Source: Clostridiales bacterium (GTDB lineage: Bacteria; Bacillota; Clostridia; Oscillospirales; Oscillospiraceae). From it: 6,639 nt of DNA. Location of the stretch: NCBI GenBank assembly GCA_029098065.1, contig JAQXNP010000005.1, positions 1-6,639 on the forward strand. Direction: 5' to 3'. The notes under the pieces are model-generated. The model ran no database searches. It had not been told where the DNA came from and was given only the letters and a program-made list of their open reading frames with translations. The position numbers were made by a program, and so were the translations under genes. Of this stretch, positions 1-5,244 are shown piece after piece (position 1 is the stretch's first letter; each line of letters begins with the position of its first letter).

Positions 1-1035
1 TACGCCGTCCTCTCCGCCCTGGGGGCGGACCGGAGCCGCCCGGCGGCGGTGCTGGAACAGCCCCGGCCCCACGACACGGTGACCCGGGAGCAGGTGAGCC
101 TCCCCCTCAACGACTTTGCCGTCCCCCGGTTTGCCCGCCCCCTCCCGGCGGAGAAAGGGACGGCGCCCCGGCGGGGGACGGCGGGCCCGGTCCATCCGTC
201 ACCGGCGGCCGCTCCGGCGGGGTCCGGGAGCGGGTGGAGGCGGCCCGCTCCCCAGGGTCCGGCCCCGTCCGCGCCTCCTCCCGGAGAAAAGACAGGGCGG
301 GGGATAACTGCCCCGGTCTCCCCGGCGGCGGACAGCGCCCCGCCCTTCCGGTCGCCCGCCCCGGCCCGGGACAAATCCCCCGGGGCAGGGAGCAGACCGA
401 TCCCGGAGGAACCGGAGCCCTCCATTTCCCGGAAGCCCGCGGAGCCCGTCCCCGCCCCGGCGGAGCCGGAGATTCCCTGGCGGGTGGCCGGAGAGCTCTT
501 CCGCACCTACATTGTGGTGGAGCAGGGGGATAAGGCCCTGCTGATCGACAAGCACGCCGCTCACGAGCGGATGAACTTCGACCGGATGCGCTCGGAGGAC
601 TACGAACCCATGTCCCAGGAGCTCATCGCGCCGGTGGTGTTCACCCCCGCCCCAGAGGAGGCCGCCGCCCTTTTGGACCACCTGAGCGAGCTGGACAAGC
701 TGGGCTTTGAGATAGAGGACTTCGGCGGCGGCTCTCTGGCCGTCCGCCGGATCCCGGACTATGTGGACCCCGGCGACATCCAGACCACCCTCACCGAGGC
801 GGCGGGGAAGCTGCTGTCCACCGGCGTGGCCGACGACCAGACCCGCCGGGACGAACTGCTCCACACCATGGCCTGCAAGGCGGCCATCAAGGGAGGGTGG
901 AAAAGCGCCCCGAAAGAACTGGAGCGGGTGGCTGAGGCGGTGCTCTCCGGCCAGGTGCGCTATTGCCCCCACGGCAGGCCGGTGGCCATCGAGCTGACCC
1001 GGGCTCAATTGGAGAAACAATTCAAGCGGTCATGA
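1..1035 (+). CDS. mutL: DNA mismatch repair protein MutL, C-terminal part (5' end off window)
   Basis: The reading frame is open from base 1, so the GHKL ATPase N-terminus and start lie upstream. The first ~20 codons (YAVLSALGADRS) look like the end of the transducer domain. Codons from about 20 to 155 form a very Pro/Ala/Gly-rich, probably disordered linker. The C-terminal dimerisation/endonuclease domain starts near GELFRTYIVVEQ (about 490). It shows the metal-binding nuclease motif DKHAAHERMNFD (547-582), a beta-clamp-binding-like motif QELIAP (616-633), the ACKAAIK motif (871-891) and CPHGRP (964-981). Together these mark an endonuclease-type MutL, as in Bacillus, which nicks the strand during mismatch repair instead of relying on MutH. 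One variation: the final acidic residue of the usual DQHA-x2-E-x4-E motif is Asp. hfq follows 67 bp later. Identification is very secure. Confidence 0.97.
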   Translation, partial: YAVLSALGADRSRPAAVLEQPRPHDTVTREQVSLPLNDFAVPRFARPLPAEKGTAPRRGTAGPVHPSPAAAPAGSGSGWRRPAPQGPAPSAPPPGEKTGRGITAPVSPAADSAPPFRSPAPARDKSPGAGSRPIPEEPEPSISRKPAEPVPAPAEPEIPWRVAGELFRTYIVVEQGDKALLIDKHAAHERMNFDRMRSEDYEPMSQELIAPVVFTPAPEEAAALLDHLSELDKLGFEIEDFGGGSLAVRRIPDYVDPGDIQTTLTEAAGKLLSTGVADDQTRRDELLHTMACKAAIKGGWKSAPKELERVAEAVLSGQVRYCPHGRPVAIELTRAQLEKQFKRS

Positions 1036-1058
1036 TTCGACAGCTTTTCTCACAGAAA

Positions 1059-1067
1059 TGGTATATT
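1059..1067 (+). promoter_or_regulatory. Candidate extended -10 promoter for hfq
   Basis: TGGTATATT (1059-1067) fits an extended -10 element (TGn followed by TATATT, 5/6 to TATAAT). A -35-like TCGACA (5/6) sits at 1037-1042, giving a long 19-bp spacer that the TG extension could tolerate. It lies in the AT-rich gap just after the mutL stop, in an otherwise GC-rich region, so hfq may be transcribed independently of mutL. Predicted by eye only. Confidence 0.45.
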
Positions 1068-1072
1068 ATGGA

Positions 1073-1098
1073 AACATTCTAAGAAAGAGAGGAATGTT
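1073..1098 (+). repeat. Inverted repeat bracketing the hfq ribosome binding site
   Basis: AACATTC (1073-1079) is the exact reverse complement of GAATGTT (1092-1098). The 12-nt purine-rich loop TAAGAAAGAGAG holds part of the Shine-Dalgarno sequence, and GGA of the SD enters the 3' arm. Folded in the mRNA, this would partly hide the ribosome site of hfq, whose ATG is four bases further on. The pairing is seen in the sequence; a regulatory role is inferred. Confidence 0.4.
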
Positions 1099-1102
1099 CT
1101 CT

Positions 1103-1333
1103 ATGTCAAAACCCATCGACCTGCAGGATCTGTTTCTGTCCCGTGCCCGCCGTGCCCAGGAGCCGGTTACCATGTTCCTCATGAACGGCTTCCAGATGAG
1201 GGGGAAAATCGCCGGTTTCGACCCCTTTGTGGTGGTCCTGGTCACCGACGGCAAACAACAGGTGATCTACAAGCACGCGATTTCCACCATTGTACCGGAA
1301 CACCCCATTGATCTGACGCCGGACGCTACATAA
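1103..1333 (+). CDS. hfq: RNA chaperone Hfq
   Basis: A 76-aa protein of normal Hfq size. Hfq forms a hexameric Sm-like ring that binds small RNAs and mRNAs. The Sm1 motif is visible as MFLMNGFQMRGKIAGFDPFVVVL and the Sm2 motif as VIYKHAISTIVP, with the hallmark YKHAIS. The start at 1103 (MSKPIDLQ) is chosen because AGAGAGGA ends at 1093, nine bases upstream, and because family members begin with a similar short SKxxxLQDxFL segment. In-frame ATGs at 1058 and 1094 have no usable ribosome site and would add unrelated residues. It lies 67 bp after mutL and 34 bp before the adaptor gene. miaA, which commonly separates mutL and hfq, is missing. A candidate promoter and an SD-overlapping inverted repeat precede it. 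Confidence 0.97.
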   Translation: MSKPIDLQDLFLSRARRAQEPVTMFLMNGFQMRGKIAGFDPFVVVLVTDGKQQVIYKHAISTIVPEHPIDLTPDAT

Positions 1334-1367
1334 CCGGTATCCGGCCCCGAGGAAAGAGAGAGACACC

Positions 1368-2597
1368 ATGAAACAGGGCACCGCCATCAACCGAATCGTT
1401 ATGCTTCTCTTTCTGGGAGCCATCCTGCTCTATCTGGGGGGGTCGGCCTGGAGGAGCTTCCGGGATCCCTATCCCACCACTCAGGCCTACGCCTACTCGG
1501 TGGATGACACCGTGGAAACCACCGGGTGGCTGGTCCGCACCGAGCAGGTGATCACCGGCTCAGGAGGAGTTGTGCGCCTTCTCCCCGCCGAGGGGGAAAA
1601 GGTGGCGGCGGGAGCGGCGGCGGCCCTCCTCTATGCCGACCAGGAGAGCGTGGACCGCTCCGACCGGCTGGAGGAGCTCCGGAATGAGGAGAAGCAGCTG
1701 GAACAGGCCCTGGACACCGCCGGAGCCCAGGGAGATTCCTAGGGACAGAATGTCATCGATGCCATGGTGGACCTCCGGGCGTCGGTGGAGAACGGAGACT
1801 TCACCCGGCTGGAGAGCCAGACTTCCGCCTTCAAAGGGGCGGTCTATCAGCAGGTCCTCCGCTACGGCAGCGCCGATGAACTGTCCGCCGCCCTGGAACG
1901 CATCCAGGGGGAGATCAGCACACTCAGTGCCCAGACCGCCCAGAGCACCGGCCGGATTACCGTCTCCCGGAGCGGGATTTTTTCCGGTCAGGCGGACGGG
2001 TATGAGAGTGTTCTCACTCCGGAGACGCTGGACAGCCTGACCCCTTCCGCCCTGGATGAGCTGGAGAACAGAGCCGGTGAGGTGGACTCCTCCGCCCTGG
2101 GCAAGCTCATCACCGACAGCAAATGGTATTTTGTCTGCCCTCTGACCGAGGAAGAGGCCGGGCGTCTCTCCGAGGGGAGCACCATCACCGCCCGCTTTTC
2201 CCGGGACTGGTCCGGTGAGGTGGACATGACAGTGGAGCGCATCGGCGCTCCGGAGGAGGGCCGGGTGGCGGTGATCCTGTCCTCCACCCGGTTCCTGTCC
2301 CAGGTGACGCTGCTCCGGCGGCAGACGGTGGAACTGGTGTTTTCTCAGCGTGCGGGAATCCGGGTTCCCGCACAGGCGGTGCGGATGGAGGACGGCGTCA
2401 CCGGTGTCTATGTCCGGGTAGGAGCCAAGGCGGAGTTCAAGCCGGTATCGGTACTGGCCCAGGGGGAGGACTATTACCTGGTGGAGCCGGTGCTGCCGGA
2501 GAGCGCCACCGACACACAGGAGAAAAAAGCCCTTCGGGCCGGGGACCCGGTTATCATTGCCTCCCAGGAAATCTGGGACGGAAAAGTGGTGGATTAG
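1368..2597 (+). pseudogene. HlyD-like membrane-anchored adaptor protein, interrupted by an in-frame TAG
   Basis: One frame of 410 codons runs from the ATG at 1368 (preceded by GAGGAAAGAGAGAGA) to TAG at 2595-2597, broken only by TAG at 1740-1742 (codon 125). Residues about 10-28 form an N-terminal membrane segment (IVMLLFLGAILLYLGGSAW). Residues about 50-90 resemble the lipoyl-like barrel-sandwich half of HlyD/membrane-fusion proteins (GGVVRLLPAEGEKVAAG). A short charged coiled coil (DRLEELRNEEKQLEQAL) comes just before the stop. After it come more helix, then a beta-barrel-like region (KWYFVCPLTEEEAGRLSEG to VPAQAVRMEDG) and a GDPVIIA tail. Protein-like sequence resumes immediately after the TAG (GQNVIDAMVDLRASVENGD), so there is no frameshift or deletion. 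ATG 1764 could restart translation but would give a 277-aa piece without its membrane anchor and with no good ribosome site. No ABC or RND pump gene is adjacent. A readthrough product or a base error cannot be excluded. Confidence 0.8.
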
Positions 2598-2648
2598 CCC
2601 CCGCGTCCGGGTGGAAAACAAAAGAAATAGAAAAGGAGAAGAATCGCT

Positions 2649-3359
2649 ATGTCTCTGGAAGAAAATGTCCGTAAGGTCAAGGAGAACATCGCCGCCGCCG
2701 CCCGGGAGGCGGGCCGGGATCCGTCCGAGATCACCCTGGTGGCCGCCACCAAAGTGCAGACCGACGAGACCATTCGGGCCGCCATCGCCGCGGGGATCAC
2801 AGTCTGCGGGGAAAACCGGGTTCAGGAGATGACCGCCCATCTGGAGACCAATACCTACGACGGCGCCGCCCTCCATTTTATCGGACATCTCCAGACCAAT
2901 AAGGTCAATAAAGTGGTGGGCCGGGTGGATCTCATCGAATCGGTGGGCTCGGAGCATCTTCTGACAGCCATTGACAAGGAGGCGGCCAAACTGGGACTGG
3001 TTCAGGACATCCTGCTGGAAGTCAACGTGGGCGGCGAGGAGAGCAAGTCCGGCGTGGCCCCGGAGGAGCTGGAGGCCCTGGCCCGGAAGGCCGTGGAACT
3101 GCCCCATGTCCGGCTGCGGGGCCTCATGGCCATCCCCCCTGTGGCGGGGGAGGACGGCAACCGGAGATTTTTTCGGGAAATGTACCAGCTTTTTGTTGAC
3201 ATAAGACAGAAAATGGCCGATAATAAATCCGACATTGACTGCCTTTCCATGGGCATGAGCGGCGACTATGAAAATGCCGTTCGGGAGGGAGCCACTCTGG
3301 TGAGAGTGGGCACCGCCCTCTTTGGCCCCCGGCCTCCCATGCACCCGAAGGCGGATTGA
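2649..3359 (+). CDS. yggS: YggS/YlmE family pyridoxal 5'-phosphate homeostasis protein
   Basis: A 236-aa protein matching the usual length of the YggS/PROSC family, a single-domain PLP-binding TIM barrel similar to the N-terminal domain of alanine racemase. Members bind PLP and influence vitamin B6 and amino-acid balance without a firmly known catalytic activity. The PLP lysine is expected at K35 in LVAATKVQ. Further family signatures are GENRVQE (54-60), HFIGHLQTNK (76-85) and a C-terminal phosphate-binding region SMGMSGDYENAVREGATLVRVGTALFG-like block. AAAAGGAGAA lies upstream of the ATG at a suitable distance. It follows the adaptor gene by 51 bp and precedes sepF by 25 bp, the order of Bacillus ylmE-ylmF. 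Probably co-transcribed with sepF and divIVA. Identification is secure. Confidence 0.96.
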   Translation: MSLEENVRKVKENIAAAAREAGRDPSEITLVAATKVQTDETIRAAIAAGITVCGENRVQEMTAHLETNTYDGAALHFIGHLQTNKVNKVVGRVDLIESVGSEHLLTAIDKEAAKLGLVQDILLEVNVGGEESKSGVAPEELEALARKAVELPHVRLRGLMAIPPVAGEDGNRRFFREMYQLFVDIRQKMADNKSDIDCLSMGMSGDYENAVREGATLVRVGTALFGPRPPMHPKAD

Positions 3360-3384
3360 GGACCATACGGAGGAGGAACCCAAA

Positions 3385-3897
3385 ATGGGATTTCTGGATG
3401 AACTGAAGCGGATCGCCCGCCCCTATGAAGACGAGGAAGAGGATGACGAGACCCTGGACGATTTTGACACCATGGGCACCGGACGTCTGGACCGCACCGC
3501 CGGTGTGGGACGGATGGACCGGACGGCGGGGAAGGAAAAGCCTGCCGCCCGGCAGCAGGACAATCCCGCCGTCTATGACACCGAGCGGCGCAGCAACAAG
3601 GTGGTGAACATCCACACCACCACCCAGCTCCAGGTGGTGCTGGTGAAGCCCGACCGCTTTGAGAACGCCGCTGAGATCGCCGACCATCTCCGGGACAAGC
3701 GGACGGTGGTGCTGAATCTGGAATCCACCAACAAGGACATCGCCCGCCGCCTGCTGGACTTCCTGTCCGGGGTGGCCTATGCCCAGGAGGGGAAGATCAA
3801 GAAGGTGGCCATCTCCACCTACATCATCACCCCCTATAATGTGGATATTCTGGGCAACCTCCTGGATGAGCTGGAGGACAACGGGCTCTACTTCTGA
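3385..3897 (+). CDS. sepF: Cell division protein SepF
   Basis: A 170-aa SepF, the membrane-binding partner of FtsZ that polymerises into arcs at the division septum. The N-terminal amphipathic membrane helix is MGFLDELKRIARP. An acidic, poorly conserved linker follows (about 14-65). The folded SepF domain (about 72-165) includes VVLVKPDRFENAAEIADHL, KRTVVLNLES, ARRLLDFLSGVAYAQEGKIKKV and IITPYNVD, all typical of the family. The start at 3385 is chosen because AGGAGG (3371-3376) is eight bases upstream and the membrane helix starts exactly there; an upstream in-frame start would overlap yggS and add unrelated residues. The linker holds two near-identical copies of GR(L/M)DRTAG (residues 33-40 and 42-49). 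It lies 25 bp after yggS and 27 bp before divIVA. Confidence 0.96.
   Translation: MGFLDELKRIARPYEDEEEDDETLDDFDTMGTGRLDRTAGVGRMDRTAGKEKPAARQQDNPAVYDTERRSNKVVNIHTTTQLQVVLVKPDRFENAAEIADHLRDKRTVVLNLESTNKDIARRLLDFLSGVAYAQEGKIKKVAISTYIITPYNVDILGNLLDELEDNGLYF
3481..3531 (+). repeat. Short tandem repeat in the SepF linker
   Basis: Encodes GRLDRTAG-V-GRMDRTAG, two 8-residue copies differing at one residue and separated by Val. It is in the disordered linker between the membrane helix and the FtsZ-binding domain. Probably a local duplication; function unknown. Confidence 0.6.
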
Positions 3898-3924
3898 TTT
3901 TTGAGAAAAAGTGTGGGATGAACA

Positions 3925-4626
3925 ATGCTGACTCCGCAGGAAGTGGCCGAGCATGCCTTCTCCAAGGCGACCTTCGGCGGCTACAATATGGCCATGGTGG
4001 ACGAGTTTCTGGACCTGCTCACCAATGACTACACCACCCTCTACAAAGAAAACGCGGCCCTGAAGGCCAAGATGAAAGTGCTGGCCGACAAGGTGGAGGA
4101 GTACCGCTCCACTGAGGACGCCATGCGCAAGGCCCTGCTCTCCGCCCAGAAAATGGCCGACCAGATGGTGGCCGACGCCGAGGCCAAGAAGGCGGCCATC
4201 CTGGCCGACGCCGAGCGGGAGGCCAAGGCCAAGGCCGCCGGTCTGGACCAGGAGGTGGCCAACGAGCAGTTCCGTCTGGCGGCGGCCCAGAAGGCCACGT
4301 CTGACTACGTGGGCAAGCTCAAGGATCTCTATCAGCATGAGCTGGACTATCTGAACGGGCTGTCCAAACTTACCGCCGCCGCCCCCAGACCGGACCCGGT
4401 GGCCCAGGCCGCCGATGCCATCGGCGACGCGGTGGAGAAAGTGATGGAGGAGGAACTCCCTTCCCAGCCCGAAGCGGACCCCGCCCGGGAGGAGGGCAGC
4501 CTCTACGATGAGCTGAAGAAGGGGGCTGTTCCCCAGGACGGCGGCGAGGAGGATGAGGACGACTCCCCCACCCGCCGCATCGACTTCAGCAATCTGAAAT
4601 TCGGCAGGGACTACGAGATCGAATGA
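3925..4626 (+). CDS. divIVA: DivIVA-domain cell division/polarity protein
   Basis: A 233-aa DivIVA family protein. These coiled-coil proteins bind negatively curved membrane at septa and poles and recruit division, polarity or sporulation partners. The N-terminal lipid-binding domain is clear: LTPQEVAEHAFSKATFGGYN then VDEFLDLL, with F17 at the position of the membrane-inserting Phe in Bacillus DivIVA. Residues about 30-145 are strongly predicted coiled coil, including two 11-residue Ala-rich repeats (82-92 VADAEAKKAAI and 93-103 LADAEREAKAK). The rest is an acidic, probably flexible tail ending RIDFSNLKFGRDYEIE. The ribosome site is weak (only GGGAT near 3915-3919), so translation may be coupled to sepF, 27 bp upstream. 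ylmG and ylmH, often between sepF and divIVA, are absent. A strong terminator follows. Confidence 0.94.
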   Translation: MLTPQEVAEHAFSKATFGGYNMAMVDEFLDLLTNDYTTLYKENAALKAKMKVLADKVEEYRSTEDAMRKALLSAQKMADQMVADAEAKKAAILADAEREAKAKAAGLDQEVANEQFRLAAAQKATSDYVGKLKDLYQHELDYLNGLSKLTAAAPRPDPVAQAADAIGDAVEKVMEEELPSQPEADPAREEGSLYDELKKGAVPQDGGEEDEDDSPTRRIDFSNLKFGRDYEIE

Positions 4627-4633
4627 GCGCAGA

Positions 4634-4669
4634 CCGGAGCGGCCCGGAGGGCCCTCCGGTTTTCCGTTT
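4634..4669 (+). terminator. Rho-independent terminator after divIVA
   Basis: CCGGAG (4634-4639) pairs with CTCCGG (4654-4659), and inside it GGCCC (4641-4645) pairs with GGGCC (4649-4653) around a GGA loop. This gives an 11-bp GC-rich stem with one bulged C, followed by TTTTCCGTTT (4660-4669). It starts seven bases after the divIVA stop and should end the division operon and insulate the T-box promoter downstream. Confidence 0.8.
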
Positions 4670-4689
4670 CCGGAGAAAGAAGGGAAACC

Positions 4690-4707
4690 CCGGCGGTTTT
4701 CCGCCGG
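4690..4707 (+). repeat. Perfect 7-bp hairpin between terminator and T-box promoter
   Basis: CCGGCGG (4690-4696) and CCGCCGG (4701-4707) pair around a TTTT loop. No U-run follows directly (AAGGGCACATTTTT), so it is at best a back-up terminator or an RNA 3'-end stabiliser. The stretch 4708-4743 shows only a weak GGCA/TGCC hairpin. Confidence 0.45.
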
Positions 4708-4743
4708 AAGGGCACATTTTTGCCTTCTCGGGGGCCCATCCCC

Positions 4744-4772
4744 TTGACAATCCACAGGAAAACGGATAAACT
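4744..4772 (+). promoter_or_regulatory. Sigma-A-type promoter of the T-box/ileS transcript
   Basis: A perfect -35 TTGACA (4744-4749) and a -10-like TAAACT (4767-4772, 4/6 to TATAAT) are separated by the optimal 17 bp. Transcription would start near 4779-4781, at the beginning of the T-box leader. The position between the divIVA terminator and the leader supports it strongly. Confidence 0.8.
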
Positions 4773-4869
4773 ACAAAAGCAAAACGCGGAGAAGAGGACG
4801 TTCCCCCCGAAAAGACCCGTTCAGAGAGCCGCCGTATGGTGCGAGGCGGAGGGGCCGGGAAAGGGAGCC

Positions 4870-4872
4870 ATC
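4870..4872 (+). promoter_or_regulatory. T-box specifier codon AUC (Ile)
   Basis: ATC followed by ACC on the 3' side of Stem I, the standard specifier-loop context. It would pair with the GAU anticodon of the main tRNA-Ile. Agreement with the controlled gene, ileS, supports the assignment. Confidence 0.8.
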
Positions 4873-4959
4873 ACCTCGGAGCGGCGGGGCTGAACCAGAG
4901 TAGGCCCCGGCGGGTCAGCCCCGTTACCGGCTGTTGAGGGGCCGCGGCATGCCCGCGGC

Positions 4960-4992
4960 AATGAGAGTGGTACCGCAGAGGTTCGCGCCTTT
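4960..4992 (+). promoter_or_regulatory. T-box sequence and antiterminator
   Basis: AATGAGAGTGGTACCGC (4960-4976) is the conserved T-box. The bulge TGGTACC (4968-4974) contains the TGG that pairs with the free CCA end of uncharged tRNA. An antiterminator can form by 4964-4967 pairing with 4989-4992 and 4975-4976 with 4987-4988. These 3' bases are also the 5' arm of the terminator, so the two structures exclude each other. Confidence 0.9.
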
Positions 4993-5024
4993 GTCTCTTA
5001 CGGAGACAGGGGCGTTTCTTTTTT
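4986..5024 (+). terminator. Conditional terminator of the T-box leader
   Basis: CGCCTTTGTCTC (4986-4997) pairs with GAGACAGGGGCG (5003-5014) as a 12-bp stem including two G-U pairs, loop TTACG, followed by TTTCTTTTTT (5015-5024). It is 18 bases upstream of the small zinc-ribbon gene, so it controls that gene as well as ileS. Confidence 0.93.
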
Positions 5025-5042
5025 GGAAGAAGGGAGAGCGGC

Positions 5043-5207
5043 ATGGATACCTGCCCGAAGTGCGGCGGCAGAACCGACTATTCAAGAACCTATGACGCCT
5101 TTTTCTGCCCGAAGTGCGACGCGTGGCTGGAGGAGACCTGCGAGGACCCAAACTGTAAATTCTGCGCCGGCCGGCCGCTGCGGCCCTCCCTGGCGCCGGA
5201 CAGATAA
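5043..5207 (+). CDS. Small cysteine-rich zinc-ribbon-like protein, function unknown
   Basis: A 54-aa frame from ATG 5043 to TAA 5205-5207. AGGGAG (5031-5036) lies six bases before the ATG, directly after the T-box terminator. The protein has seven Cys in orderly pairs: CPKCGG (C4, C7), CPKCDAWLE (C22, C25), then C33, C38 and C41 in the C-x4-C-x2-C block CEDPNCKFC, followed by AGRPLRP. Two CxxC knuckles 15 residues apart suggest one zinc ribbon; the last block may bind another metal or complete the fold. It is cytoplasmic by appearance (no signal or membrane segment). It lies 37 bp before ileS and shares its T-box transcript. I do not recognise a named family. A role tied to isoleucine supply, IleRS or zinc handling would be speculation. 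The regular Cys spacing, good ribosome site and tight packing support a real gene. Confidence 0.8.
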   Translation: MDTCPKCGGRTDYSRTYDAFFCPKCDAWLEETCEDPNCKFCAGRPLRPSLAPDR

Positions 5208-5244
5208 CAGAGCATCATATTCACAATAAAAGGAGAATACACCC

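Larger units (their letters stand above)
4779..5024 (+). promoter_or_regulatory. T-box riboswitch leader, isoleucine type (AUC specifier)
   Basis: This leader senses uncharged tRNA-Ile and permits read-through of its terminator when the tRNA lacks an amino acid. Stem I is closed by GTTCAG (4819-4824) pairing with CTGAAC (4890-4895). Just inside is the AGAGAG motif (4823-4828), then a hairpin CCGCC (4829-4833)/GGCGG (4845-4849) with the typical GGTGCGA loop. On the 3' strand, ATC (4870-4872) is followed by ACC and then GGAGC, the usual setting of the specifier codon; ATC reads isoleucine and matches the downstream ileS. The linker carries AGTAGG and the common CCGTTACCGG (4921-4930). Stem III is GCCGCGG (4941-4947) with CCGCGGC (4953-4959). 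The T-box sequence and terminator are listed separately. Assignment as an Ile T-box is confident; exact 5' end and stem limits were drawn by eye. Confidence 0.93.

Noticed and set aside
1058..1102. Upstream in-frame ATGs at 1058 and 1094 as the hfq start
   Set aside because: 1058 lies upstream of the likely transcription start and 1094 touches the Shine-Dalgarno sequence; only 1103 has correct spacing and a family-like N-terminus.
1334..1344. CCGG-TAT-CCGG hairpin between hfq and the adaptor gene
   Set aside because: Only 4 bp with no U-run; too small to support as a terminator.
1740..1742. Genome-wide TAG recoding to an amino acid
   Set aside because: TAG at 2595-2597 acts as the normal end of the same gene, and the other complete genes end normally in TGA or TAA; one internal TAG is more simply a mutation or base error.
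1560..3383. 607-codon open frame on the minus strand
   Set aside because: It lies opposite the adaptor gene, yggS and the start of sepF, has low-complexity His/Gly/Leu-rich composition and no family signature. It results from high GC in codon third positions.
3322..3384. Upstream in-frame extension of SepF
   Set aside because: It overlaps the end of yggS and precedes the AGGAGG; the SepF membrane helix begins exactly at 3385.
4644..4659. 16-bp perfect palindrome CCGGAGGGCCCTCCGG as an operator
   Set aside because: It is better explained as part of the longer terminator stem 4634-4659 followed by a U-run, directly after divIVA.
3124..4755. 543-codon open frame on the minus strand
   Set aside because: Opposite yggS, sepF and divIVA, all of which are clearly real; composition is shadow-like (Gly/Leu/His/Val-rich).
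5023..5229. 68-codon + strand frame starting TTG just after the T-box terminator
   Set aside because: It overlaps the 54-aa cysteine-rich gene in another frame, starts at TTG inside the terminator U-run region, and has no ribosome site or recognisable features.
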